Positions 39,533 to 48,201 of a stretch of 64,000 nt of DNA are shown here, one piece after another. The translations under genes and the position numbers were made by a program. The notes beneath the pieces are model-generated. The model searched no databases. It was given only the letters and a program-made list of their open reading frames with translations, and was not told the DNA's origin. Each line of letters begins with the position of its first letter. Position 1 is the first letter of the stretch. Source of the stretch: an uncultured Bacteroides sp. (GTDB lineage: Bacteria; Bacteroidota; Bacteroidia; Bacteroidales; Bacteroidaceae); NCBI GenBank assembly GCA_959606905.1, contig CAUHML010000002.1:1-64000 (forward strand), in the 5' to 3' direction.

Positions 39533-40754
39533 ATTTTGAATGTTATCCAAAATAGAGAATAGTTTCTCTATCTTTTGAACGATGCGCTGTTGTTCTTTGA
39601 TAGGAGGAAGTGGAAAATATAAATTCTCCAATACACCAATATATAATTCTTTTTGATTTGTACTTCCTGCCAAATTATCTTCTATGTATTGTTGAATAAG
39701 TTGAGAAGACATATAAGCAAATACATATTCAGAATTGATTTCTTCATATGTTCTTACAACTGATACATGAGAATCTGGAACCACAAAAGGATATTTACCT
39801 AAACAACTTTCATCAAATAGTCTGGTTCTTCCAACAGTTCCTGTTCCTGTTGAATTAACAAGAACATCACCTGTTTGTAATTTATATTTTGAGTCCCATT
39901 TATTTATTGTTGAAGGGTCTAAAAACTTTGCCTGTTCTAATGAAATACCTCCTTCCTTTAGATTGCATTTTTGTGCGAATACGGGATATGTCTTATCGTC
40001 TTCCGAATATTTGGGAGATTTTCCCCTTGACAAAAACGAACACAAATCATTCATCTTACACCATTTCCATTCATTTGGCACATCAAATGGATAATGCCCG
40101 TTATCACAAGGAGTGAAGTCGGGATTTATACGTTGCAACAGTTCGATGGATGGCTCATCATTTGGGTCTTGTGGTACGAGTTTGCCGTGAATAGCAAGGT
40201 CAAGGATTTTGCTCTTGATTTGCTTGATTGTTGTCTGTAAATTGACCTTACCCTGTTCTATCTGGTCAATCAAGGCAAACCATTTCTCAATCTCTGTTAC
40301 AATACGTTGTTGTTCGACAAGAGGTGGTAATGGGATATGCAAATCAGTAAAAATACCTTTGTGAACCCTCTGTTGTCCTACTACTCCTTTAAAATATTTT
40401 GTACCTTCATCTATATACCATTGTGATTTAAAAAGATATAGATAAAATTTTGCATAGATATTTATTGGGCGTAAAATAACCAATTCGGTAGTTCCTGCGC
40501 CACAATTATTGGGAAGTCCTTGAAAGATTGTTGATTTGAGATTTTCAAAGCATGGAGATATTTTTGCAATACCTATATCGCCATTCTGAAAATGGCAATA
40601 TCCTTTTTTTACTTCTTTCCATATACGTTTTTCAAAATAGTGATTTCCAGAAAATCCATCATCAACACACGCCATCGGAATAAATCCAATGTGTATATTA
40701 TCTGCTATTTCTGATTTGGGATTAAGATAAAATAGTTCCGATACAGGAACAGAT

Positions 40755-40808
40755 ACCCAATTGTCTGGTATTTCAAACGGTACGTTCTGATAATGGGGCG
40801 TATCGGAA
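40755..40808 (-). repeat. Inverton repeat IR1, silent copy
   Basis: 54 bases, exact inverted copy of 36888-36941. Marks the right limit of the largest invertible segment (about 3.8 kb between the repeats). Confidence 0.85.
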
Positions 40809-40811
40809 ATA

Positions 40812-40841
40812 GTTAAGGAGAGGAAAAATCCCCTCCTTAAC
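40812..40841 (-). terminator. Terminator of the gene at 40855
   Basis: Arms GTTAAGGAG (40812-40820) and CTCCTTAAC (40833-40841) with a T-rich loop on the minus strand. Located just beyond the stop of the upstream gene and just outside the inverton, it would insulate the silent cassette from read-through. Confidence 0.6.
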
Positions 40842-40854
40842 CTTAGAGTACGTA

Positions 40855-41259
40855 TCAGACATTCAAATCTTTCATCGCCAATCCATAGTTTTCTTGTCCG
40901 AACAGGTCTTTATGGATGAGCTTCAAACCGAGCGTCTGATAATACTTGTAGTCATCACCTTCGGTACAGAGGTATCTGTAGCCGTAGCGTGGCATGTACT
41001 CCTTGAAGAAACGAGCCAAGTCTTTCAGGCTTTCGGCTTGGTTCTTCTTAAAGTTGCTGCGCACGATGATGATGCTCCAGTCAGGAAAGTTGCCTCTTCC
41101 ACAACTGTACTCCCAGAAGCGGATGTAGCAGTCTAAATCACGCTCACGGATGTCCACGCAAAAGCCGTTGGCATTTTGCATCACGCTACAACTGTTTCTG
41201 TAGCCGAACTTCTCACACAAGTAGAGATTGAAATCAAGAATCAAATCTTTCTGTTCCAT
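40855..41259 (-). CDS. Conserved protein of unknown function beside mob genes
   Basis: 134 residues, mixed alpha/beta, with aromatic-rich segments (CYIRFWEYSCGRGNFPDWSIII). The second half (LKDLARFFKEYMPRYGYRYLCTEG... YYQTLGLKLI) looks faintly like a GNAT acetyl-CoA region, but I do not see a clear acetyl-CoA loop. It lies 35 bases after the relaxase gene and could be cotranscribed with mobC and the relaxase gene. Function unknown. Confidence 0.65.
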   Translation of the reverse strand: MEQKDLILDFNLYLCEKFGYRNSCSVMQNANGFCVDIRERDLDCYIRFWEYSCGRGNFPDWSIIIVRSNFKKNQAESLKDLARFFKEYMPRYGYRYLCTEGDDYKYYQTLGLKLIHKDLFGQENYGLAMKDLNV

Positions 41260-41294
41260 AAATAATTGAATTTAAAAAATTAATAAATAGTGGA

Positions 41295-42236
41295 TTATAA
41301 ACGAAAGCCTCGCTTGCGCTTAGCCTTTTTCTTTTTCATCAGGCGATTGAACTCAGCTTCTTCTGCGACAGTAGCATCGTAGGATGAACTGCCGTTCAAC
41401 AGACCAAGACCGATGCTTGAACCATTGTCGGAATGGGAAACGCTTTGCTGCACTTCTTCATTTTTATGCGTGAATCCTTGTTTATGGAATTCAAATGAAG
41501 GCGCACAAGCATTCTGTTCCAATCGGTTGTCGATATTCAAGTAGCTGAACTCACGGCTGACTTTTGAGCCGGAGAAAGAAAAGCCGTCATACTCAAACTT
41601 GACTCCTTGTATTTCTCTTGTAGTCCGGCTGACCTTGAATTTCATATCAATGTCACGGTCGGCAAGGGCTTCTTTCAGTTCATTCCAACTTTGAGCTTTG
41701 GGCAGTTCTTCTTTCAGTGCTTTGTATATTTCATGTTTTGCTCGGTCGTATGGGCGCAAGCGTTCCTCCTTGATATGGTCTTTGCCATTGGCAAAGTGCA
41801 ATCGGTATTTTGCCGTCAGCATCTTGCACGCCTTTTCATTTCTGCGGAAGTCGTTTTTGTCGCTAATCGTCTTACCGTCATTATCCACCCGATTGAAAAC
41901 GATGTGGCAATGCGGATGCTCACGGTCGATATGCTTGGCGATGATGTACTGCGTGTTTTCGATGCCCATCAGTTTCATGTAGTCGTGGGCGATTTGCAAC
42001 ATCAACGCATCATCAGACTTCAAGCGTTCGCCATCTTCAGGAGAGAAATTGAGCGAGGTGTGTCCGACAATATTCTTTACCTTGTCATTGAGCAATGCTT
42101 GTAATTCAAATTGCTCTGCCATCCGTTCAGGCGTACCATCCACTCCGACTGCTTCCAGTAATTTGGATTTCTCCTCTTTGAGGACATAGCGGACACAACC
42201 GCCGAACGATGTCCCTTTGGTTTGTTTACCTATCAT
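41295..42236 (-). CDS. mobB: Relaxase/mobilization nuclease (MobB-like)
   Basis: A 313-residue conjugative relaxase. Tyr17 lies in GGCVRYVLKEE. The three-histidine metal motif is in HIDREHPHCHIVFNRV (about 121-136), followed by RRNEKACKMLTAKYRLHFANG typical of Bacteroidetes mobilization relaxases (seen as KACKMLTAKYRLHF). It nicks oriT, stays linked to the strand, and pilots it through a helper's secretion system. It overlaps mobC by 11 bases. Its last residues, KRKRGFRL, are nearly the same as those of the DUF6371 protein. Confidence 0.88.
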   Translation of the reverse strand: MIGKQTKGTSFGGCVRYVLKEEKSKLLEAVGVDGTPERMAEQFELQALLNDKVKNIVGHTSLNFSPEDGERLKSDDALMLQIAHDYMKLMGIENTQYIIAKHIDREHPHCHIVFNRVDNDGKTISDKNDFRRNEKACKMLTAKYRLHFANGKDHIKEERLRPYDRAKHEIYKALKEELPKAQSWNELKEALADRDIDMKFKVSRTTREIQGVKFEYDGFSFSGSKVSREFSYLNIDNRLEQNACAPSFEFHKQGFTHKNEEVQQSVSHSDNGSSIGLGLLNGSSSYDATVAEEAEFNRLMKKKKAKRKRGFRL

Positions 42237-42534
42237 CTTTCAGTTGTTTTATAAGTTGGTTAATACGTTGCGCCATCTCCTCACATCTTTTGGAAACGGC
42301 AAAGAAACCGTAGGTATTTGCCTGCTTCGCCAACTGGTTGAGGTTGGTGCTTTCACCTATCAACTGACGGATGATATGGATATGTTCTTTCGTGATTCGT
42401 TCACGTACCGTCCCATTCTCGATGAGCGAACGGATGACTGCGCTTTGGGTCTGCTTGCTCCGTCTGCAAAGCGCACCGAGCCATGCGAATTGGTCGTATG
42501 ACAGTCGGAGAGTTATCGTATGTTTCTTTTCCAT
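42226..42534 (-). CDS. mobC: MobC-family relaxosome accessory protein
   Basis: 102 residues. An N-terminal ribbon-helix-helix (TITLRLSYDQFAWLGALCRR) is followed by the MobC core (LIGESTNLNQLAKQANTYGF). It should bind oriT and help the relaxase. It overlaps the relaxase start, so the two are translationally coupled. Confidence 0.85.
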   Translation of the reverse strand: MEKKHTITLRLSYDQFAWLGALCRRSKQTQSAVIRSLIENGTVRERITKEHIHIIRQLIGESTNLNQLAKQANTYGFFAVSKRCEEMAQRINQLIKQLKDDR

Positions 42535-42672
42535 TTTGAATTGCTTTTAGTGAATAATTTGTGACCATCGGGAGCCGTCTCCTCAGACTTTTTGAGGAGC
42601 AAGTGGTCGGGAAATGTAATACACCGACATTAACTTGCTACAGTAAAAAAGTCTCGATTTCTCTCCCTTTAC
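42535..42672. other. Candidate oriT region
   Basis: Gap upstream of mobC with a 7-bp hairpin CTCCTCA (42579-42585) / TGAGGAG (42593-42599), the usual place for oriT in small mobilizable elements. No nic consensus was identified. Confidence 0.4.
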
Positions 42673-43752
42673 TCAAAGTCTGAATCCTCGTTTTTTAGGT
42701 GGTGAAACCTTCGGTTGAGGGATGCTTCGTTGTACGCTGATGAGCTTCAAATCGAATGTCTCTATCAGTGTTTTCAAATTCGGATTCCTATTAATCATCT
42801 GCTGGAGTATGGCTTCATCGGGGCGTACCTTTAACAGATAATCGGCTATGTCGTAACCCTCCTTCCGTTCGTTTTCGGTTGCTTTGGTTTCTAGATAATC
42901 GAACAGTTGCACATCAATTCCATAGCTTTTCATCAACCCGATTTTGCTTTGCCAATAGTCGGTCGCTCCCAAATCAGGAAATAACACAACGCTTCTTCCG
43001 GCAAGAACGGATAGGCTGTTGGCATTGAAACAACCGTTCTTTCCACCCGATGCAATCCATAGAAATTGGGGTAGGTAGTAGGAAGCAATGATTGCCGTTT
43101 TCTCGCTTTCGACCAGTGCGATAGGACGTTTTTTATCTTTTGGAAGCAGATGCTCACCGAAGAAACATTGCTTTAAATTGTAATCCCCCTTGTGTAATAC
43201 GGAGTGTACCCACGTGACATGATTGTATGGTTCTTTTATCCGCCTGCCTGTCGTTGTATTGTAAAGCATTATCTTACCTGTACGGACTCTGTTCTGATAA
43301 TCCGTTTGCCAAAATACAGTTGCGCCATCCCAATGTTTGGAAGTACCAACTTTGTATTTCTCCATCAGCTTCAATGTCTCTGCCTCTCCGAATTGAGCCG
43401 ATAAGAATTGAAACAGTTTGTTGTCGGGATAGCGTTGCAACGACTGGTTGACTATATCCAAATCAATGTAGGAGGTGACTTTCGGCTCGACTTCTTTAAT
43501 GGGCGTATAGTTCCGAAAGGTATCTTCGGACAACTTTTCCTTCTCAGACGGATTCCGCTCAAAGTAATCACGGGGCGTGAAGTGGTAACCACATTTCTGT
43601 TCGTGGTCGCAACGACCCACGTAATCAGGAAACTGTATCTGTTTCTCTGTATCAATGTACTTGGAGAAACATCTTTTACGGTGGCAGTTCGGGCAAGTAT
43701 GCCGGGTACTGACACCTTTGTAAGGTTCTAATATGAATCTATGTGTACTCAT
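42673..43752 (-). CDS. DUF6371 toprim/primase-like protein
   Basis: 359 residues. An N-terminal zinc-binding part (CPNCHRKRCF, CDHEQKCGYHF) resembles a CHC2-type primase finger. A central toprim-like domain follows, with IALVESEKTAIIASYYLP (catalytic Glu) and VVLFPDLGATDYW (Asp-rich motif). Such proteins are predicted to prime replication of the excised element. It ends in KKRGFRL, shared with the relaxase. It follows the DUF3987 gene in the same direction. Confidence 0.82.
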   Translation of the reverse strand: MSTHRFILEPYKGVSTRHTCPNCHRKRCFSKYIDTEKQIQFPDYVGRCDHEQKCGYHFTPRDYFERNPSEKEKLSEDTFRNYTPIKEVEPKVTSYIDLDIVNQSLQRYPDNKLFQFLSAQFGEAETLKLMEKYKVGTSKHWDGATVFWQTDYQNRVRTGKIMLYNTTTGRRIKEPYNHVTWVHSVLHKGDYNLKQCFFGEHLLPKDKKRPIALVESEKTAIIASYYLPQFLWIASGGKNGCFNANSLSVLAGRSVVLFPDLGATDYWQSKIGLMKSYGIDVQLFDYLETKATENERKEGYDIADYLLKVRPDEAILQQMINRNPNLKTLIETFDLKLISVQRSIPQPKVSPPKKRGFRL

Positions 43753-43830
43753 TGTTTGTTTCTTTTTTAGTGTGTCACTTTTGTCGTTATTGTCGTTTTC
43801 GCTTGGAAAGTGTCAAAACCGACAAAAATG

Positions 43831-45219
43831 TCACGGGTTAATCTTTGAATATTCTCCATGCTTCTCTTTGCGGAACAGTGTTCCGATATTGTCATTGAGA
43901 AAGCGTTGAAATGTCCGTTCCTTCATTCCGTTTTGCTCTGCTACCTGTATAGCTTGAGCTGTCGTAAAGGACGGAGGCAGCAGATTGACTATCGCCTGTT
44001 GCTGGCTGTTGAGGGCATTCTCATTCAGAATATTTTGTACGCTTAATGCTGATTCCTTGAAATATTCAGTCAGTTTAATGGCTCTCTCCACCGTCAGCAG
44101 GTCGATACACGTCTTGTCGCACTCACCGCAAGTCCATCGCGCCAGTCGGATAATCAGACAAAAGCGGATGATGTATATCTCCAGCTTGCAATAGATACTT
44201 ACGATGGTGTCGTTCGTTTCCCGGTCGCACCATTCTGAGAAATGGTGCTGCCACTCGTAAAGCCGTTTCTTGGCATCCTCTGAGAAAAAGAGGATTTGTG
44301 GCTCAATCTCTCCATGTTCATTGAGATGGCACTCCGATTGTATCAGCTTATCTATGACGGTATTCCATTCTTGTTCAATATCTTCTGGTAGTTCTTTGTC
44401 ATTCCACCGTGCTTTCTGTTGTAGGTTGGGCATTACGAACAGGATGCGGTCAATAAATCCATTGTTGGAACGTTCACCTTTAGCCAACTCATTCAAAATT
44501 TTCTTTTGGATAGTACCAATGACCGATATATACGGACGCTTGATGAAGATGGAACTCTTGGCATTCTTTCTGTCGGACATGGTGGTCTTGGCACTGAATA
44601 CCGATAGCCAAAATTGTTCCTCCGAACCGTTGTTATAGCGGTTGAAATTCTTGAACCAAGCGGATAATTCATCAGCCCATAAGCATAGCCCACGTTTGTT
44701 CTGCGCATGAATGAGGCTCAACCCTTCGGGCGTTACATCCGAAACCAAGAAGCGTTTGCGGATAGGCTCTTGCGGAAATTGCTCTCCACCACTTTCCGCA
44801 CGTTCCTTGCGACTCATGCTCATCAGTTCATCGTACTTGGCAAGAGCCTTTTCAAATTCCTGATTCTGTCGGTAGTCATAATCAAGAAACGGCTTCATTG
44901 CAAAACTGAGCGGATGACTTTTGTTCGCTCCCGGTCTTCCAATCAATGCCATATACAGGATGGGGCTTTCCATCCAACCTTGCTTGATTTGGGCAAGATG
45001 CGTGTTACCTATGCCGACCGCTATTGCCGTAAGGATGGCAGCGGCAATGTAGTCGGTAGGGTAGTTATGGCATTCGTGAACCTCACTGATGATGCGTTGG
45101 ATTTTTGTCGGGAATATGCTGACAGGAAAATCAGTGCCAGCCAATCGCATACTTAAATCAACCGCTTCGTCAATGATGGATGCCGGATTAATAGAGGATG
45201 TATCCATAGTTCTACTCAT
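43831..45219 (-). CDS. DUF3987-family protein
   Basis: 462 residues of the DUF3987 family of mobile-element proteins, with a degenerate P-loop-like region ALIGRPGANKSHPLSFAM (about residues 91-108) and LCLWADELSAWFKNF as a Walker-B-like element. The C-terminus (TTAQAIQVAEQNGMKERTFQRFLND) is a winged-helix-like module. It is associated with element replication or maintenance, alongside the primase-like gene. The stop of the upstream HTH gene overlaps its start region. Confidence 0.82.
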   Translation of the reverse strand: MSRTMDTSSINPASIIDEAVDLSMRLAGTDFPVSIFPTKIQRIISEVHECHNYPTDYIAAAILTAIAVGIGNTHLAQIKQGWMESPILYMALIGRPGANKSHPLSFAMKPFLDYDYRQNQEFEKALAKYDELMSMSRKERAESGGEQFPQEPIRKRFLVSDVTPEGLSLIHAQNKRGLCLWADELSAWFKNFNRYNNGSEEQFWLSVFSAKTTMSDRKNAKSSIFIKRPYISVIGTIQKKILNELAKGERSNNGFIDRILFVMPNLQQKARWNDKELPEDIEQEWNTVIDKLIQSECHLNEHGEIEPQILFFSEDAKKRLYEWQHHFSEWCDRETNDTIVSIYCKLEIYIIRFCLIIRLARWTCGECDKTCIDLLTVERAIKLTEYFKESALSVQNILNENALNSQQQAIVNLLPPSFTTAQAIQVAEQNGMKERTFQRFLNDNIGTLFRKEKHGEYSKINP

Positions 45220-45584
45220 TAAAACTTCATGGATGATTTGGACTTATGACGGACACCGCCTTGCATATTTGCCAGCATCTCCTCGTAAGTCTGTTCTGCA
45301 CTCTTTCTACGCCCGTTCTCAATCCAAGCAAGAAGTTCGTCCTCATAGAAATAGAGTTTCTTTCCTTTCTTGTAAGCCGGAAGCAGCCCTTTGCGTACCA
45401 ATGTATAGATGGTAGGCTTTGCTTTTCGGATGATACGGCAAGCATCCTCTATTTCTACCAACACATGTTTGTCAGATGGCTGTGGCTGGAGTTCCGCTAC
45501 CATCTTTTTCAACTCGATGACCTGTTCGGTCAGATAACCCACCGCTTCGGGCAGTTTATCAAATGTTACTGTTTCTTTTTGCAT
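45219..45584 (-). CDS. Excisionase-like HTH protein
   Basis: 121 residues. The N-terminal half is a coiled coil (LTEQVIELKKMVAEL). The C-terminal half is a MerR/excisionase-type winged helix, EDACRIIRKAKPTIYTLVRKGLLPAYKKGKKLYFYEDELLAWI (quoted as ACRIIRKAKPTIYTLV and KLYFYEDELLAWI). It probably regulates the DUF3987-DUF6371 unit or assists excision. Confidence 0.82.
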   Translation of the reverse strand: MQKETVTFDKLPEAVGYLTEQVIELKKMVAELQPQPSDKHVLVEIEDACRIIRKAKPTIYTLVRKGLLPAYKKGKKLYFYEDELLAWIENGRRKSAEQTYEEMLANMQGGVRHKSKSSMKF

Positions 45585-45710
45585 ACGCCAATCGTTTTTA
45601 ATTGTTCGACGGCAAAGGAAACAGGTGTTTCAATGGTGGAATCATTCACCAAAATATAACTGATGAATAACTTTTTGATGGTAATAAGTGATGATTACGA
45701 GTAATTTAAG

Positions 45711-45718
45711 TACCTTTG
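45711..45718 (+). promoter_or_regulatory. -7 box for the Mrr-like gene
   Basis: TACCTTTG, 50 bases upstream of ATG 45769. Confidence 0.5.
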
Positions 45719-45768
45719 TGTCATGAAATACCAGTGGTTATTGAAGCTATAAAACAAATTTGTCGTTT

Positions 45769-46701
45769 ATGATACCGCAATTTGAAGAAATACGGATACA
45801 GGCATTGAAAGAATTAAGTGCCGGAGTTGTTATGAGAGCTAAAGATTTGCGCATTCCTTTGGCGAAGCATTTTGGATTGACCGATGAGGATATGAATGCT
45901 TGGTATCCCTCTGGTAATGGCGAAATATTCTTAGACCGTATTTCGTGGGCTTTATCGTATCTTTTTATTGCAGGACTTGTAGAAAAACCTCAAAGAGGTG
46001 ATTATAAAATCAGCGAAAAGGGTTTGTCTATGCTTTCTTCATGTACGGAGGAACAAATAAATAAGTTCATCAAAGTAACTGTGAATGCGAAAACTCCGAA
46101 GAAAAGTTCTAAAAATAAAGATGCTAACAGCACTTCTTTCCATTTGGGAAATGATGATGAACGTACACCGGAAGAAGAATTAGCAGATTCTTATGATAGG
46201 ATAAAGCAGAATGTGCAATCTCAGATTCTGACAACTATTTTAAGTAAAAAGCCACAAGAATTTGAACGGTTAGTTGTGAATTTACTTCAAGCACTTGGGT
46301 ATGGTGGCGAGGTCAAAAACTCAGGTATCGTAACGAAACTTTCTAATGACGGTGGTATAGATGGTATTATTAAAGAAGATATTTTAGGATTTAATCATAT
46401 ATCCATACAGGCAAAGCGATATGCTTTAGATAATAATGTTCAGCGTCACGAGGTTCAAAGTTTTGTAGGAGCTGTTGCCGGAACTCCATCCAAGAAAGGA
46501 GTATTCATTACTACCTCTGATTATACTAAAGGTGCAATGGAGTATGTGGAAAGCCTTAACGGTTCACCAACCATTATCTTGATAAATGGTCAACAATTAA
46601 CAGAATATATTTATGACTATGGCTTGGGATTGCAAACAGAGAAAGTCCTTAAAGTCATGAAAATGGATATGGACTACTGGGATGCAATGGATAATGCCTA
46701 A
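45769..46701 (+). CDS. mrr: Mrr-family restriction endonuclease
   Basis: 310 residues. The N-terminal Mrr_N winged helix (about 1-90) is followed by a charged linker (about 100-140). The Mrr_cat PD-(D/E)XK domain (about 150-285) has FERLVVNLLQALGYGG, GGIDGIIKED with the catalytic Asp, and ISIQAKRY with the Q-x-K pair. It targets methylated or foreign DNA in the type IV group. It points opposite to the surrounding mobilization genes and is a separate cargo gene with its own promoter box. Confidence 0.9.
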   Translation: MIPQFEEIRIQALKELSAGVVMRAKDLRIPLAKHFGLTDEDMNAWYPSGNGEIFLDRISWALSYLFIAGLVEKPQRGDYKISEKGLSMLSSCTEEQINKFIKVTVNAKTPKKSSKNKDANSTSFHLGNDDERTPEEELADSYDRIKQNVQSQILTTILSKKPQEFERLVVNLLQALGYGGEVKNSGIVTKLSNDGGIDGIIKEDILGFNHISIQAKRYALDNNVQRHEVQSFVGAVAGTPSKKGVFITTSDYTKGAMEYVESLNGSPTIILINGQQLTEYIYDYGLGLQTEKVLKVMKMDMDYWDAMDNA

Positions 46702-46712
46702 TAGTATTGCAG

Positions 46713-47561
46713 CTATGCAATTTTTCTATCCAGTTTAATCTTGCACTCTGATTCTGTGTGCGACATTTTGCGTTCAATGGTGGATATTTCCGAATCACGG
46801 AGGGTATGAGCAAATACTTTCTTGATAAATGTGGCAGTATGTAGGCGTGGCTTGCCGAATGCCTTACCTATATTCCAGCCAAAGTGCATGATGTCAATGG
46901 TTCTTAATTGAGTGTCAACCTTTATCTGCTCCACTTTAGGCAAGGAATCGGATAGGAAGTATTCCGTGATATATCCACATAGACGATTGAGATCAGTTTC
47001 GCTAAGGTAGAGAGCCAAGTTCTGTTTCGTATATGAGAGAACCTTATCTAATTTTTCTTGCGATGCCCGTTCTTTTTCAGCCATAGCGTTGGCACGAAAT
47101 ATCTCGTATTCTGTTGGCTGATTGGATTCTTCGATGGGAAGTTCTGCCATGTCTTCGTTGAGTTCGGAACACGATGGATTAGAAACCTCTTCTGTTATGT
47201 CAGATGTAGTTTCGATTTCAATTTCGGGTTCAGGTTCAGAAATGATGGATTCTGAATTTATGGTACTTTCGGCAAGCATGGAGTGTACTATAGGAGTTTC
47301 AATTACCACAGCCTTATTGCTGTAGCACTCAAATTTCATAAAGCACTTCTCTATTGTAGATGAAAGAAATTGGCTGAATACAATTTGCAGATTGAGATAG
47401 ATTGCACCCATGACAATGGAGCATACCACCAAAATAAGGTAGCTGCTGAACTCGTCCCAACCATAGTGAAGTACGGTCTGACGGGCTAAAACACCAATGA
47501 TTGCGATTGTACCAAAAACAATCAGATGCAATGTTATATGTTCTATCTTTCTCTGTTCCAT
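46713..47561 (-). CDS. Membrane-anchored protein of the mobilizable element, unknown function
   Basis: 282 residues. Two hydrophobic helices near the N-terminus (about 8-27 and 37-65) are followed by a long acidic low-complexity linker (about 95-150, Glu/Ser/Thr-rich). A soluble C-terminal domain (about 165-282) contains YLSETDLNRLCGYI and DIMHFGWNIGKAF. Similar proteins accompany NBU-like elements; no function is recognised. The box at 47589-47596 lies 28 bases upstream. Confidence 0.7.
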   Translation of the reverse strand: MEQRKIEHITLHLIVFGTIAIIGVLARQTVLHYGWDEFSSYLILVVCSIVMGAIYLNLQIVFSQFLSSTIEKCFMKFECYSNKAVVIETPIVHSMLAESTINSESIISEPEPEIEIETTSDITEEVSNPSCSELNEDMAELPIEESNQPTEYEIFRANAMAEKERASQEKLDKVLSYTKQNLALYLSETDLNRLCGYITEYFLSDSLPKVEQIKVDTQLRTIDIMHFGWNIGKAFGKPRLHTATFIKKVFAHTLRDSEISTIERKMSHTESECKIKLDRKIA

Positions 47562-47588
47562 AGTGAGATGTATTAATCGTTTGTGTGC

Positions 47589-47596
47589 AAATATAT
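47589..47596 (-). promoter_or_regulatory. -7 box for the membrane protein gene
   Basis: CAAATATA equals TATATTTG on the minus strand. Confidence 0.5.
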
Positions 47597-47763
47597 AGGA
47601 TTAATTTTTGAGAAAATCCATAGTTTTGCTTGTTAATGGGCTTTTGACGATATATTTCATCACTTTTCACCACGTTACACTCCTAATAATAAGCGTATTG
47701 CAAATTTCTTGTTTTTGAATGAAAATAGTTGGGTAAATAGACTTGTGTATCTTAAAAACAGAA

Positions 47764-47801
47764 ATTATCTGCATCATTTGGGGTGAAACAATGCAGATAA
47801 T
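47764..47801. repeat. 11-bp inverted repeat
   Basis: ATTATCTGCAT (47764-47774) and ATGCAGATAAT (47791-47801) with a 16-base spacer in the gap downstream of the gene at 47827. It may terminate that transcript. Confidence 0.5.
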
Positions 47802-47826
47802 CAATAGGGTATAGAGATATAGCTTA

Positions 47827-48192
47827 TTAGCAATACAATGTATGGTTTATACCCTTGTTGAGATATAAAAGGATGTTGCAATCTTGATTATGAGCGACTT
47901 TGTTTATTAGCCATTCTCTGAATACTATGGAATGTCCGGTGTCTATTTGATAAGATAAGGCTACAACCATATCGAGATTATACACATCGGCATTGTTCCC
48001 ATTCTCCAATTTGATGTACTTACAAACTTCGTGGCTCTTCAAAATATTGGTTTTCAAGATTCTCTTGATTGCTGCATGGATAGCTCCAGCCGTTGTATAA
48101 AACAAGTCTGCAAGTTCCCAAGTGGTCATCCATACTTCTCCATCAGAAATATGGATGCCTTGCCCTTTGTTGGTTATGATTCCTCGTTTCAT
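47827..48192 (-). CDS. HTH protein resembling the RhuM/antirepressor N-terminus
   Basis: 121 residues. TTWELADLFYTTAGAIHAAIKRILKTNIL (seen as WELADLFYTTAGAIHAAIKR) forms a helix-turn-helix. NLDMVVALSYQIDTGHSIVFREWLINK is close to the matching stretch of RhuM proteins. It lies 9 bases after the integrase gene stop and is probably cotranscribed. It may act as a regulator of integration or excision; function unknown. Confidence 0.7.
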   Translation of the reverse strand: MKRGIITNKGQGIHISDGEVWMTTWELADLFYTTAGAIHAAIKRILKTNILKSHEVCKYIKLENGNNADVYNLDMVVALSYQIDTGHSIVFREWLINKVAHNQDCNILLYLNKGINHTLYC

Positions 48193-48201
48193 AGTTACAA
48201 T

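Larger units (their letters stand above)
39494..40808 (-). pseudogene. hsdS: Silent hsdS cassette with two TRDs, no start
   Basis: A long open frame encoding TRD1 and TRD2 of an alternative specificity subunit. The conserved central helix contains KILDLAIHGKLVPQDPNDEP. The first in-frame ATG is at 40675 (394 codons), but homology continues upstream to the IR1 repeat at 40808, where it reads DTPHYQNVPFEIPDNW as in the expressed gene. The normal N-terminal 58 residues are absent. Inversion through IR1 (36888-36941 / 40755-40808) would attach this cassette to the expressed N-terminus and promoter. Translation from 40675 alone would give a truncated protein. Confidence 0.85.

Noticed and set aside
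39494..40675. A second functional hsdS gene starting at ATG 40675
   Set aside because: Homology continues upstream to 40808 and the conserved N-terminal helix is missing, so this start would cut TRD1. It is better read as a silent cassette.
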